Positions 52,601 through 60,190 of a DNA stretch of 64,000 nucleotides are shown here, one piece after another (positions within the stretch are counted from its first letter, which is position 1; every line of letters begins with the position of its first letter). A model generated the notes under the pieces. It had not been told where the DNA came from and did not search any database. It saw only the letters and a program-made list of their open reading frames with translations. The stretch is from Anaerolinea sp. (lineage in GTDB: Bacteria; Chloroflexota; Anaerolineae; Anaerolineales; Villigracilaceae): NCBI GenBank assembly GCA_020723805.1, contig DYID01000001.1, forward strand, positions 204,811 to 268,810, in the 5' to 3' direction. Made by a program: the position numbers and the translations under genes.

Positions 52601-53648
52601 CCAACCCGGTTTTTAGTTTCCAAACCGGACGCTGTCCATTGTTGTGCAATGCCTTGATATTCTGATATGTGAGTTTGCCGCCCGCAGTGACAGAGAGAAT
52701 TGGTTCGGCAGGTATTGTGCCTGCTGCGACAAGCTCTCCGATTTGCCTGCGCTCGCCGCTCTTGAATGTGACCCATGCATCGCCTGTCAGGCATTTGCCT
52801 ACGCCGGTCCCGGCTTCGACCATCAAATGTGTGCCGTGCGAGAGGGCATTGGCAACCGCACGCAGCATGGCGATTTGTTCCGGTCGCTGCTCGAAAGACT
52901 CGAAGTAGTGCGAAAACGGTCCGCCATATTCCAAAATGGACGCCACCTCGTCCTCATTGAGCGGAATCGGTTCTTCCGGGTTGTCCAGCGGGGGGTACTT
53001 TTCTTCATCGAAGAAATGAGTTGGCTTTTGCGCCTTTTTGGCTTTGATGCCCTCTTTGGCGCGTGAGCGCAGAACTTCCTGGAATGCCCAATTGGCGTCC
53101 CATTCCAGCACTTCGCCGTGACGGACGATTTCGGCGAGCAGGTCGAGCGGCAGTTCGCGCACGAGTTCGATCAGTTTGTTGAATGCCGCCATGGTGACGC
53201 GGGCATCGTCCAGGGCGCGGTGGGTGGCGGGGAGCAGAATGCCAAGCTGCTTGCCGAGCGCGCCAAGGTTGTAGCGGCTGGCAGTGGGCATGACCACTGC
53301 GGCGAGTTCGTAAGTGTCAATGATTTCGTTGTATTGCAGCACCCCCGCCTGCTTTTGCAGAAAGCCCAAATCGAAACGGATGTTGTGTCCCACCACAGGC
53401 GCATTGCCCACGAAGGCTTCGAGCTCATGGGCAATGTCGCGCAGACGCGGAGCGTGGCGCACCTCCGCGTCGCTGATGCCGGTCAGGGCGGTGATGAATT
53501 CGGGGATGTGCCGCCCGGGATTGACCAGCGTGGACCATTCGTCCTCTACGCGGTGACCCTTGAACTTGACTGCTCCGATTTCGATGACGGCGTCGCGCTC
53601 GTCGTTGAGCCCTGTTGTTTCGATATCAATGGCTACAATGGATTGCAT
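49614..53648 (-). CDS. DnaQ-like exonuclease / DinG-family helicase interrupted by an intein
   Basis: The 1344-codon frame encodes an N-terminal DEDDh exonuclease (VAIDIETTGLND; HNIRFDLGFLQ; HRALDDARVTM), then a DinG-type superfamily 2 helicase with Walker B DEGHH, iron-sulfur type cysteines (YLCPRK, ACTTETC, GACPF) and C-terminal motif VI-like QGFGRLIRTQSD. Residues 286-702 are an intein splitting Walker A (EAGTGVGK / S). After splicing the host is about 927 residues, as in the TIGR01407 DinG-related helicases. It probably acts in DNA repair or replication of damaged templates. Its start overlaps nothing; a repeat at 53675-53711 lies upstream. Confidence 0.9.
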   Translation of the reverse strand: MQSIVAIDIETTGLNDERDAVIEIGAVKFKGHRVEDEWSTLVNPGRHIPEFITALTGISDAEVRHAPRLRDIAHELEAFVGNAPVVGHNIRFDLGFLQKQAGVLQYNEIIDTYELAAVVMPTASRYNLGALGKQLGILLPATHRALDDARVTMAAFNKLIELVRELPLDLLAEIVRHGEVLEWDANWAFQEVLRSRAKEGIKAKKAQKPTHFFDEEKYPPLDNPEEPIPLNEDEVASILEYGGPFSHYFESFEQRPEQIAMLRAVANALSHGTHLMVEAGTGVGKCLTGDAWVTFKSGERRQIGELVAAGTIPAEPILSVTAGGKLTYQNIKALHNNGQRPVWKLKTGLGRKITATANHPFLTFNGWQTLGELKVGDRIATIRSLPAGALSHPLHEAFVIGAMIGDGGLGYPDSLSFTNFDVEVIEAFRQSVEKLGNVKMTQHKATGHYGFRRLSLMGHERSGLNVLLEKLDLLGRDARTKTIPPVYFLADQETISALLAGLWVTDGCIETSRGNISISSASEQLISDIQHLLLRLGIIARVRYKPTLLKGKRFDSWHLAILDIHSKRTFWQTVGRYMVGKRKRSLDAWHDTNGKRKHNPNDDLLPVQAWEYINQERRRMRASWHEIRTACTVSSDRSREISRDKMLAIGNYLMAPALMEMATSDLYWDRIVAIEPAGEAETFDLTMDGEPNFVANDIVVHNSFAYLIPAALFALQNNTRVVVSTNTINLQDQLTQRDLPNLSQALNLDFRFSVLKGRSNYLCPRKLENMRHYGPKNADEMRVLAKVLVWQLNNSSGDRSEINLTGPTEREVWNQLSAEDDACTTETCIKRTGGACPFYRAKTASQSAHVLVVNHALLLSDVATGSKVLPEYSHLIIDEGHHLEAATTNALSFKLSQFDLERMMKEVGGTNSGVLGRLLAETSETLRPSDLGLLQQKVSRATDKAFRIEQMNREFFNVLGEFARIQREGQPQSNYAWQMRILPATRTLPYWDEVEMAWDVTGETLRNLLTDLGEIYKAAGELYAEGHDELEDVMGDISNITRRLTEAEANITGMISKPNAGTVYWIEVQPNQNRLSLNAAPLSVAGLVEKYLWHEKRSVILTSATLTAHGEFQYLRNVLGADEADEMQLGSPFDYESAALLYIANDIPEPNQNGYEQALNKIILHTAKATGGRMLVLFTSYAALKKTAQAITAPLAREEIYVYEQGDGASPNALLESFKTTERAVLLGTKSFWEGVDVPGEALSVVVITKLPFDVPTDPLIAARSEMYEDPFNQYYLPEAILKFRQGFGRLIRTQSDRGVVAILDRRVLTKQYGRLFLESLPQCTAKQGPAANLPREAARWLGM
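51543..52793 (-). other. intein with LAGLIDADG-type homing endonuclease in the helicase Walker A motif
   Basis: This 417-residue insert starts with Cys (CLTGDAWVTF) and ends VHN, followed by Ser as the +1 residue. Block B is TATANHPF, with the TxxH histidine. The endonuclease parts are GAMIGDGGL and LLAGLWVTDGC, both DOD-type motifs with an acidic residue. Block F/G is AETFDL ... NFVANDIVVHN with the penultimate His and terminal Asn. All splicing residues are present, so self-excision is expected. Removal restores GTGVGKS in the helicase ATP site. Confidence 0.93.
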
Positions 53649-53674
53649 AGTAGAACAAGTGTATCATACATAAA

Positions 53675-53711
53675 ACCCCTCTCCCAGTTTCGGAGAGGGG
53701 CAGGGGGATGG
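53675..53711. repeat. CCCTCTCCC/GGAGAGGGG repeat, copy upstream of the helicase
   Basis: CCCCTCTCCC and GGAGAGGGG with the tail CAGGGGGATG. It lies between the helicase start and the NERD-like gene stop codon. Relatives at 14807, 15866 and 40248. Confidence 0.85.
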
Positions 53712-54404
53712 TCATTCCGACAGCGCGGCTTTCACCGCCTCAATCTGCATCTGACTGATGGGCTTTTCCTTTGCCTTCTTGCGGAAGAATTCCTTGATGT
53801 CCTTCAATTTCATGGCAGGGAGGGGGGCGTCCGCCGCGTCAATTTCGACCTCGTCGCTGGTGAAGACCAGCATGGCTTGGATCGGCGGAACCTGGTCTTC
53901 TCCCATCTGTTTGGCAAGATGTTTCTTCAACGGGCTGATTTCACTATCCAGCTCGATGTCGGGGCGTCCGAGACCCTCCTGCCCGAAGAAACGCATGTAA
54001 CCTTGTAAAAAGCCGCCGCCGCTCATGCGCCAGCGATTCTTTTTGTAGGTGACTTTCCCGCGCTGGTGATAAGGGTGCAGCACCCAAACTCCCGCGGGTC
54101 CGACAAGCAGATGTGAAGCGGGCGTCATGTAATGGTAGATGACAAATTCGTTTTGTAAACCCTTGAGACCGGCGTCCAGCTTTTCGTCGGGGCGCGGACT
54201 GCGTCCGTAGCGGTTGCCCATGTACATGCCGATCTGCGTCAGCGTGAAGCCGACCAGCAGGGCGGCAAGCGAATAGACGAACAAGTCTGTGCGGGTGAAC
54301 GAGATGTACATGCCCAAGCCCAGCACAATCAGCGCGGCGAGGCTGGTCCATTGACCGATTTGTCCGTTACGTTTGATGAGTTTTTCGTTTTTGATGCTTT
54401 TCAT
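53712..54404 (-). CDS. membrane protein with NERD-like domain
   Basis: The 230-residue protein has two N-terminal membrane helices (SLAALIVLGLGMYISF; VYSLAALLVGFTLTQIGMY) and a soluble part with ASHLLVGPAGVWVLHPYHQRG, which resembles the core strand of NERD (nuclease-related) domains, although the usual catalytic Lys/Asp pattern is not evident. The C-terminal helix is charged. Function unknown. It lies between plsX and the helicase on the same strand. Confidence 0.65.
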   Translation of the reverse strand: MKSIKNEKLIKRNGQIGQWTSLAALIVLGLGMYISFTRTDLFVYSLAALLVGFTLTQIGMYMGNRYGRSPRPDEKLDAGLKGLQNEFVIYHYMTPASHLLVGPAGVWVLHPYHQRGKVTYKKNRWRMSGGGFLQGYMRFFGQEGLGRPDIELDSEISPLKKHLAKQMGEDQVPPIQAMLVFTSDEVEIDAADAPLPAMKLKDIKEFFRKKAKEKPISQMQIEAVKAALSE

Positions 54405-54415
54405 GATTATCCTGT

Positions 54416-54441
54416 GTAGTGCCGACTTAAGTCGGCACTAC
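54416..54441. repeat. 26-bp perfect palindrome downstream of plsX
   Basis: GTAGTGCCGACTT and its exact reverse complement AAGTCGGCACTAC are adjacent without a loop. It lies between plsX and the NERD-like gene. A DNA-binding site or mRNA-stabilising hairpin are both possible; no T-run is present. Confidence 0.8.
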
Positions 54442-54442
54442 A

Positions 54443-55459
54443 TTATTTTCTCAGACTTTCCTCGATGGCAGACTTCATCGCTTCCAATACCTTCGACTCC
54501 GCCGCTTCCTTCGCCACGCGGATGGCGTTCTTGATTGCCAGCGCATCCGAACGTCCGTGACCGATGAACACCAGTCCGTTCACGCCCAACAGAGGCGCTG
54601 CGCCCTCTTCCGACGGGTCGAGCAGTTTTTTGACTTTGCCCATCGCAGGCTTGACGAGCAACCCGCCAATCAGCGCCAGCGGACCGCCGCCTTTGATTGC
54701 CTCGCGGATTTTTTCGATGAGCAACTTGGCGACCGCCTCGGTGGACTTGAGCAGGACGTTGCCGGTGAAGCCGTCCGTCACTGCCACATCCACGTGACCG
54801 CCGAAGATTTCCTTGCCTTCCACGTTGCCGATGAAGTTCAGCCCCGAATTTGCCAGGAGCGGATACGCGCCCTTGACCAGTTCACTGCCCTTGCCGGCTT
54901 CTTCACCGTTGGAAATCAACCCGACCCTGGGGTTCTTCACGCCGCGCACACGCTCCGCATAGACGCTGCCCATGATGCCGAATTGCAGGAGATTCTCCGG
55001 CTTGCAGTCGGGGTTTGCGCCGATGTCGAGGATGATGCAGGTGCCGGTTGCCGTGGGGAAGACCGGCGCCAGGGCGGGACGGTCCACGCCGCGCAGACGG
55101 CCCAGGCGGAAAAGCGAGGTTACCATTGCCGCGCCGGTGTTTCCCGCCGTGACGAACGCATCCGCTTCGCCGCGCTTGACCATGTCCAAGCCGACCGCCA
55201 TCGAGTTCTGCGCGTCTTTATGGCGGGCTTTCATCACGAGTTCCTCGCCTTTGTCGTGCATTGTCAGCATTTCGGGGGCGTGGACAATGCTCAGGGGCAG
55301 ACCCGCTGCGTTGGCAGAGTCAAGTATCGGTTGAATCTTCGAAGCGTCGCCGGTCAGGATGATTTCCACGCCGTATTCGCGCGCCGCCATTATCGCGCCT
55401 TCCACATCCGGCGTGGGGTAATTATCGCTTCCCATGGCATCCAGAACAATTCGTGTCAT
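54443..55459 (-). CDS. plsX: phosphate acyltransferase PlsX
   Basis: The 338-residue protein matches PlsX: MTRIVLDAMGSDNYPTPDVEGA, the VTAGNTGAAMVTSLFRLGR segment, ILDIGANPDCKPENLLQFG and DGFTGNVLLKSTEA. It makes acyl-phosphate from acyl-ACP for phospholipid synthesis at the membrane. Unlike in many bacteria it is not preceded by rpmF or followed by fab genes. The upstream region is shared with the tRNA-Leu promoter on the other strand. Confidence 0.96.
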   Translation of the reverse strand: MTRIVLDAMGSDNYPTPDVEGAIMAAREYGVEIILTGDASKIQPILDSANAAGLPLSIVHAPEMLTMHDKGEELVMKARHKDAQNSMAVGLDMVKRGEADAFVTAGNTGAAMVTSLFRLGRLRGVDRPALAPVFPTATGTCIILDIGANPDCKPENLLQFGIMGSVYAERVRGVKNPRVGLISNGEEAGKGSELVKGAYPLLANSGLNFIGNVEGKEIFGGHVDVAVTDGFTGNVLLKSTEAVAKLLIEKIREAIKGGGPLALIGGLLVKPAMGKVKKLLDPSEEGAAPLLGVNGLVFIGHGRSDALAIKNAIRVAKEAAESKVLEAMKSAIEESLRK

Positions 55460-55483
55460 ATTTTTCTCCGCAAAGTTCGTTGC

Positions 55484-55511
55484 TTGACAAGCAAAGCAAG
55501 CCGATTATAAT
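55484..55511 (+). promoter_or_regulatory. tRNA-Leu promoter
   Basis: A perfect TTGACA (55484-55489) and TATAAT (55506-55511) stand 16 bases apart, and the mature tRNA begins 14 bases after the -10 box. Confidence 0.85.
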
Positions 55512-55524
55512 ACGCCGTGCTTGG

Positions 55525-55606
55525 GCGCTGGTGCTGGAATTGGCAGACAGGCATGGTTGAGGGCCATGTGCCGCAAGGCGTGGAGGTTCAAGTCCTCTCC
55601 AGCGCA
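55525..55606 (+). tRNA. tRNA-Leu (anticodon GAG)
   Basis: The acceptor strands GCGCTGG and CCAGCGC pair, followed by discriminator A. The anticodon stem CATGG / CCATG encloses TTGAGGG, giving anticodon GAG. A long variable arm (TGCCGCAAGGCG region) marks a class II tRNA, and the T-loop TTCAAGT is normal. CCA is not encoded. It is followed by a bidirectional terminator. Confidence 0.95.
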
Positions 55607-55618
55607 CTGAAAGTATGG

Positions 55619-55650
55619 AAAAAATCCCCGCAATGGGGATTTTTTGTTTT
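55619..55650. terminator. bidirectional terminator between the two tRNA genes
   Basis: AAAAATCCCC and GGGGATTTTT pair around a GCAAT loop. T-rich runs occur on both sides, so it can end transcription of tRNA-Leu (plus) and of tRNA-Arg and genes upstream of it (minus). Confidence 0.85.
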
Positions 55651-55710
55651 GAGGTGTATCGGGCTGTAATCTCGAAAACAAAAACCGCCTCGCAAGAGAT
55701 GCGGGCGGTT

Positions 55711-55785
55711 TGGCGCCCCCGCGCAGACTCGAACTGCGCTCTTCGGCTCCGGAGGCCGACGCTCTGTCCACTGAGCTACGGGGGC
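55711..55785 (-). tRNA. tRNA-Arg (anticodon CCG)
   Basis: On the minus strand the acceptor GCCCCCG pairs with CGGGGGC, followed by G and an encoded CCA. The anticodon arm TCGGC-CTCCGGA-GCCGA gives anticodon CCG. The D-loop (AGCTCAGTGGACAGAGC) and T-loop (TTCGAGT) are standard. It is convergent with tRNA-Leu. Confidence 0.96.
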
Positions 55786-55833
55786 GGGCAGGGCGATTTT
55801 ATCACCGAGCCGGAGACTGCGGAAGTCTTCTTC

Positions 55834-56820
55834 TTATGCCTTTGCCAGAGGCGCAAGTTGCGCCAATTCGCCGCGCAGTTGTTCGATGATGGCGGTATTG
55901 CCGCGTTCCTCGCCGTGTTTTTGCAGCTGTTCTTTTTTGTGGGCGAGTTCGCCCAGCACTTGATAAAAGCGTTTGGTGGCACGGAAGTTGCCCGCCGAGA
56001 GCGCCGAGAGATGCGCGCCGGTCTGGAAGAACGAGATGGCGGTGTTGTACTGGCTTTGCGAAATCGCGCCGCTGGTCACCTCCTCCGCCAACTGCCGCTT
56101 GAGGATGTTGCGCTCATGAACAATCATCCAGATGATGAAGCCCAGCATAAAGGCATAGCCCATGTAATCCGCCAGGAGCCCGAGGATGAATCCGCCTCCG
56201 CCGCCGACAAGACTGCTGAACGTGTTATGGAAGGAATGCGTGAGTACGGCGACGATGTAACCGGCGGGCGCTGCAATGATCTTCACGAGCATATTGCGGC
56301 TTGTCCGCGCCACTGCCAGACCGATGCCCGTGAACGCCGTGAAGAACGGATGCATCCAGCCGACGAGGAGCACACGGATGACAACCAGCGCCCAAAATCC
56401 TTCCCAGCCGCCTGCCTGAAAGCCGTTGCGGTAGATATAGAGTACGTTCTCGATGGCGGCAAAGCCCATGGCGGTGATGCCGCCATATACGATGCCGTCC
56501 AGCACTGAGTCGAACTCATTGCGGAACATCAAAAAGACCACCAGCACCGCCAGCCCTTTCAGCGCCTCCTCGATGATGGGCGCGACGATGGAGGTGGTGC
56601 CAAAATCTGCTGCACCTTCCGAGCCGGTCAAAATGTAAATGCCTATCCCAAAGGCGGTATTCAAAATATAGGCGCCTCCGCCCGCAATGACTACGCCCCA
56701 CATAAACGCCGCGCCGAGCAGGAGTTTTGGCTCCTTCTCGTAGCGGTCCAGCCAATAGACGAACGCCGCAAACACGAACATCGGCACAAACCCAAAGAAA
56801 AACGCTCCCAGCAATGCCAT
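55834..56820 (-). CDS. PrsW-family intramembrane metalloprotease
   Basis: The 328-residue protein has about eight membrane helices and the PrsW motifs: E84-E85 in IIEEALKG, E124-N125 in FAAIENVLYIY, H157 in WMHPFFTAFTG and H195/H198 in THSFHNTF. PrsW cleaves anti-sigma factors within the membrane. The C-terminal 90 residues are a soluble helical tail not required by the family core. No anti-sigma factor gene lies next to it, so the substrate is unknown. It is 11 bases downstream of the DUF2344 gene. Confidence 0.9.
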   Translation of the reverse strand: MALLGAFFFGFVPMFVFAAFVYWLDRYEKEPKLLLGAAFMWGVVIAGGGAYILNTAFGIGIYILTGSEGAADFGTTSIVAPIIEEALKGLAVLVVFLMFRNEFDSVLDGIVYGGITAMGFAAIENVLYIYRNGFQAGGWEGFWALVVIRVLLVGWMHPFFTAFTGIGLAVARTSRNMLVKIIAAPAGYIVAVLTHSFHNTFSSLVGGGGGFILGLLADYMGYAFMLGFIIWMIVHERNILKRQLAEEVTSGAISQSQYNTAISFFQTGAHLSALSAGNFRATKRFYQVLGELAHKKEQLQKHGEERGNTAIIEQLRGELAQLAPLAKA

Positions 56821-56831
56821 GGCTCCTCCAG

Positions 56832-57464
56832 TTATGATTGAAAATTCAGGCGGGTTCTTTCGATACGCGTTTCCTCGAACGCGATGCCCAACACATCCAA
56901 CACTTCTTCGGGGCGTCCCGTTGCGCCCTCTTTGGCGGCGAGTTTCATCAGGATTTTTTCTGCCTTCCCTTCCGCTGAAGAGACGACGGCGAGGGATTCG
57001 ATCAACGGACGCAGGTCGTATTGCTTGCCGCGGCGGGTGCGGAGGATGGATTCGGCGTCCATCACGGAATCAACCTTCCGCTTCAGTTCGGACCCGTCAA
57101 CGGGTTCCGCCAAAGTGACCTCATACTCCGCCGAGACCACCCGAGTCTGCAGGGCGGGCGCGTGATCATCCACCTGCTCGATGGCGAGCACTTGAATGCC
57201 CGGCGGAAGGGTCGCCTGAAGTGTATCGCGCAAACCCTCCAGCGGTATATCCCTCTCCAGTTTCATATCGAGCACTTCACAGCGGGAGGAAAAACCGAGG
57301 GGCAGCGCCGCCGCCATGCTGATTTTGGGTTGGGGGTGGAAGCCCTGCGAGTAGGCGAGCGGAAGTTCGGCGCGGCGGGCGGCGCGTTCCCATAACTTGT
57401 GCAGGTCGAGATGACCGGTGTAACGCAGCGCACCCTGCTTGGAAAACGTGATTTGGATTCGCAT
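56832..57464 (-). CDS. TIGR03936/DUF2344 radical-SAM-linked protein
   Basis: The 210-residue protein starts MRIQITFSKQGALRYTGHLDLHKLWERAARRAELP, of which YTGHLDLHKLWERA and AYSQGFHPQPKISMA are the family marks. Members are found next to, or fused with, TIGR03960-type radical-SAM proteins, here the gene at 58091-60040. Two genes' distance separates them because a DinB gene and a repeat lie between. The biochemical role is not established. Confidence 0.9.
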   Translation of the reverse strand: MRIQITFSKQGALRYTGHLDLHKLWERAARRAELPLAYSQGFHPQPKISMAAALPLGFSSRCEVLDMKLERDIPLEGLRDTLQATLPPGIQVLAIEQVDDHAPALQTRVVSAEYEVTLAEPVDGSELKRKVDSVMDAESILRTRRGKQYDLRPLIESLAVVSSAEGKAEKILMKLAAKEGATGRPEEVLDVLGIAFEETRIERTRLNFQS

Positions 57465-57469
57465 TGCTT

Positions 57470-57557
57470 ACTCACCTTACGCGGTGGCGCGAGATTCATC
57501 TCGCGTTTTCAGGCGACATGAATGTCGCGCTACGAGAAAACTGCGTAACATCAGTTA
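57470..57557 (-). repeat. MITE-like repeat family A, copy 4 (inverted orientation)
   Basis: CTCACCTTACGCGGT, then GCGAGATTCATCTCGC and GCGACATGAATGTCGC hairpins, ending CTGCGTAACATCAGTTA. The final TTA serves as the stop codon (TAA) of the DinB gene on the minus strand, so the insertion defines that protein's end. Confidence 0.9.
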
Positions 57558-58091
57558 CTTATTCGGAGCGCCGTTGACCTTCAGCCAGCGCCGGATGGGA
57601 TGCGCCGACTCGCGATAGCGTTCGTATGTGTGTTTGGGGATGCGGTGATACAGGTTATGCTGACGAAGCGCATCTTCCTGCATATTGTCCAGCGCCGATA
57701 CGATGGAACAGAACGCTTCGATTTCCTGCGCCACCAGGTCGTCGAGCGAGACATGGCTGTACCTCTCGACTACCCATTCAGCCGTGGCGTTCGCATCCAA
57801 CAGGGGGGAGCCGAAATCGGGATAGCCAAACTCATCGAGAAAGGCGTCCAGCGCGGATTGAGTCTTGCAGGGAGTATAGGGTTGATGATGCAGGATTTCG
57901 TGCATCCGGTCGGCGAGGTATTGCTCGTGCGCCCAGATGTAAGCCAGGGCGTCCTTGACCGACCACTTCCCGGCGACGCCCTTGAGCGTCATGCGGCGCG
58001 CGTAACCGACGCGGTTCAGCAGCTGCTCGAAGCGGTCACGTTCGTACAAGACGCGCTCGACAAAAATCTCCCGGTGGCGAACATTGGACAT
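57555..58091 (-). CDS. DinB/ClbS-type four-helix protein
   Basis: The 178-residue protein has the DinB-like GKWSVKDALAYIWAHEQYLADR segment and further histidines in QHNLYHRIPKHTYERY that could bind a metal. The family includes thiol-dependent transferases and the ClbS/DfsB group; no specific function can be given. Its ATG overlaps the radical-SAM stop codon (TAATG), so translation is coupled. Its stop codon comes from a repeat. Confidence 0.82.
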   Translation of the reverse strand: MSNVRHREIFVERVLYERDRFEQLLNRVGYARRMTLKGVAGKWSVKDALAYIWAHEQYLADRMHEILHHQPYTPCKTQSALDAFLDEFGYPDFGSPLLDANATAEWVVERYSHVSLDDLVAQEIEAFCSIVSALDNMQEDALRQHNLYHRIPKHTYERYRESAHPIRRWLKVNGAPNK

Positions 58092-60040
58092 TAATCCCCC
58101 ACCAACGGCAGACTGGTTACTGCTGACTGTTTATTGTTCACTGGACTTTTCACATCCGGGCATTTCCAGCCCTCGCCGGGGTTCTCGCGGCGCAGACCGG
58201 CAAACGTCGGCAGGATGCCGCAGGCATAGCAGTTCAGACGGCAGTCCACGCGGATTTCACCCTCCAGCGACATGCGGAAATCCTGGAACAGGAAGTTCTT
58301 GCGCACTGCGGCGGTGATATGCTCCCAGGGGAAGACCTCGTCGGTGCGGCGCTGGCGGTGAGTGTAGAAGAGCGGGTCGAGTCCGTGTTCGGCGAAGGCT
58401 TCCATCCAGGCGTCGTACTTTTTGCCTTCCTGCCAGGCGTCGAACTTCGAGCCTTTCTTCCACGCGGAATAGATTACCTCCGCCATGCGGCGGTCGCCGC
58501 GCGAGAGCCAGGCTTCGAGGAACGAGTCTTCGGCGTCGGTCAGGCTGAGTTTGATGTTCTTGTCGCGGTACAGCTCGCGCTTGAGCAGTTCCTGCTTGGC
58601 GCGGATTTGTTCGGGCGTGTCGCACGAGACCCACTGAAAGGGCGTCTGCGATTTCGGCACGAAAGTGCTGACGCCGGCGTGCAGTTTCGCCTTCCAGCCA
58701 ATGACCTTGCGTCCCTCGGCAATCACCCGCTTGCACAGGTCGGCGATTGCCTGCACGTCCTCCAGCGTCTCGCTGGGGTGACCGATCATGAAGTACAGTT
58801 TGATGGTCGTCCAGCCGCGGCGGTAGATTTCGCGCGTGGTGTTGATGATGTCTTCATCGGGGATGAACTTATTGATGATGCGGCGCATCCGTTCGGTGGC
58901 GGCTTCGGGCGCGAGCGTGAACCCGCCGGAGCGGCGGTCCTTCAGCCTCTCCATCAGGTCAATCGAAACAGACTCGATGCGCAGCGAAGGCAGGGAGACC
59001 TTGAGATGTGTCCCGCCGAATTTTTCGCCGACCTTCGTCACCAGTTCCAGCACATGAGTATAGTCGGAGGAAGACAGGGACAGGAGCGCCAGCTCCTCGA
59101 AGCCCGTGTTCTTCAACGCCTCTTCCGCCGCCTGCAGGACTTCATCCACGCTTCGTTCGCGGACAGGACGCGTGATCATCCCGGCGTGGCAGAATCTACA
59201 CCCGCGCGTGCATCCGCGCATGATCTCCACCGAGACGCGGTTGTGGACGATGTCCACGTTGGGGACGATGAATTTGGTCGGCGGGGGAGGCAGTTTGGCG
59301 ACGATGCGCTTGGTGATGACCTTCGGCACATCGGCGGCGATGGGTTCGATGCGGGCGACCGTGCCGTCGTCGAGGTAGGTGGTTTCGTAGAAGCGGGGGA
59401 CGTAAACCCCTTGAATTTTTGCCAATTCACGCAGTACATCCTCACGGTGGCAAGTGGAAAGTGGATTATTGCTTTCTACTTTCCACTTTTTAACGACATC
59501 AATGATCTCGTGGATGACTTCCTCCCCTTCTCCAATCACGAATGCGTCAATGAACGCGTGCATGGGTTCGGGGTTCATGCAGGAGTGCCCGCCGGCGATG
59601 ATGATGGGATGACTCTCGTCCCGCTCCGCCGAACGGACAGGGATGCCCGCCAGGTCGAGGATGTTGAGGGTGTTGGTGTAGAGGGTCTCGTAGGGGAGGG
59701 TAAAGCCGATGAGGTCGAAGCAGGCTAAGGGTCGTTTTGATTCGAGCGCGTAGAGCGGAATCCTGTGTTCGCGCATGAGCGCTTCCATGTCCAGCCAGGG
59801 AGCATAGGCGCGTTCGGCAAGCGCATCCTCCCGCTGGTTGATTTGGTCGTAGAGGATCTTCAGCCCCACGTTTGAGACGCCGATGTCGTAAATATCGGGG
59901 AAGACGAGAGCGACGCGCGTTTGGACGGAGTCCCAGTCCTTTTGGATGCTGTTGAGTTCGCCGCCAACGTAACGACCGGGCTTTTGTACCTTTAAGAGGA
60001 TACGGTCGAGTTTTCGTTCGATTTGTTCGGGAGTAAGCAT
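58091..60040 (-). CDS. TIGR03960-family B12-binding radical-SAM protein
   Basis: The 649-residue protein has an N-terminal cobalamin-binding-like domain (VALVFPDIYDIGVSNVGLKILYD), then the radical-SAM core with the cluster motif CTRGCRFCHAG and GFTLAPEAATERMRRIINK, and a C-terminal cysteine-rich tail (VDCRLNCYACG). Members probably modify an unknown substrate together with DUF2344 proteins. The ATG at 60040 follows a TATAAT box by six bases. Near residues 220-235 (WKVESNNPLSTC) the protein is encoded by an inverted repeat at 59452-59488 that looks like an in-frame insertion. Confidence 0.9.
   Translation of the reverse strand: MLTPEQIERKLDRILLKVQKPGRYVGGELNSIQKDWDSVQTRVALVFPDIYDIGVSNVGLKILYDQINQREDALAERAYAPWLDMEALMREHRIPLYALESKRPLACFDLIGFTLPYETLYTNTLNILDLAGIPVRSAERDESHPIIIAGGHSCMNPEPMHAFIDAFVIGEGEEVIHEIIDVVKKWKVESNNPLSTCHREDVLRELAKIQGVYVPRFYETTYLDDGTVARIEPIAADVPKVITKRIVAKLPPPPTKFIVPNVDIVHNRVSVEIMRGCTRGCRFCHAGMITRPVRERSVDEVLQAAEEALKNTGFEELALLSLSSSDYTHVLELVTKVGEKFGGTHLKVSLPSLRIESVSIDLMERLKDRRSGGFTLAPEAATERMRRIINKFIPDEDIINTTREIYRRGWTTIKLYFMIGHPSETLEDVQAIADLCKRVIAEGRKVIGWKAKLHAGVSTFVPKSQTPFQWVSCDTPEQIRAKQELLKRELYRDKNIKLSLTDAEDSFLEAWLSRGDRRMAEVIYSAWKKGSKFDAWQEGKKYDAWMEAFAEHGLDPLFYTHRQRRTDEVFPWEHITAAVRKNFLFQDFRMSLEGEIRVDCRLNCYACGILPTFAGLRRENPGEGWKCPDVKSPVNNKQSAVTSLPLVGD
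59452..59488. repeat. AAGTGGAAAGT/ACTTTCCACTT repeat inside the radical-SAM gene
   Basis: The arms AAGTGGAAAGT (59452-59462) and ACTTTCCACTT (59478-59488) are exact inverted repeats. The frame stays open and encodes a Ser/Asn-rich loop in a variable linker. Similar CTTTCCAC units occur between genes near 12830. Confidence 0.75.
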
Positions 60041-60046
60041 GAGCGA
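60041..60046 (-). promoter_or_regulatory. start region of radical-SAM gene: leaderless arrangement
   Basis: TATAAT (plus-strand complement about 60047-60052) is followed by six bases and then the ATG at 60040, with no ribosome site. A normal start 7 bases after the box would fall on the A of the ATG. Confidence 0.5.
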
Positions 60047-60190
60047 ATTATAACAAGGTTTATCGGAATATCGCGGATGGCGTGTGCGGGCGGTGGATGA
60101 GAGTAGGACATTTGTCCGCTTTTCAGACCTGTAAGGCACTTTACTATGGAAGTCTGCGCGGGGCGGTCATAGAATTTTCACTACGCTGTG

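Noticed and set aside
49614-53648. Two adjacent genes instead of one intein-containing gene
   Set aside because: The frame is continuous, and removal of the segment with Cys1, TxxH, HN-Ser restores a perfect Walker A motif.
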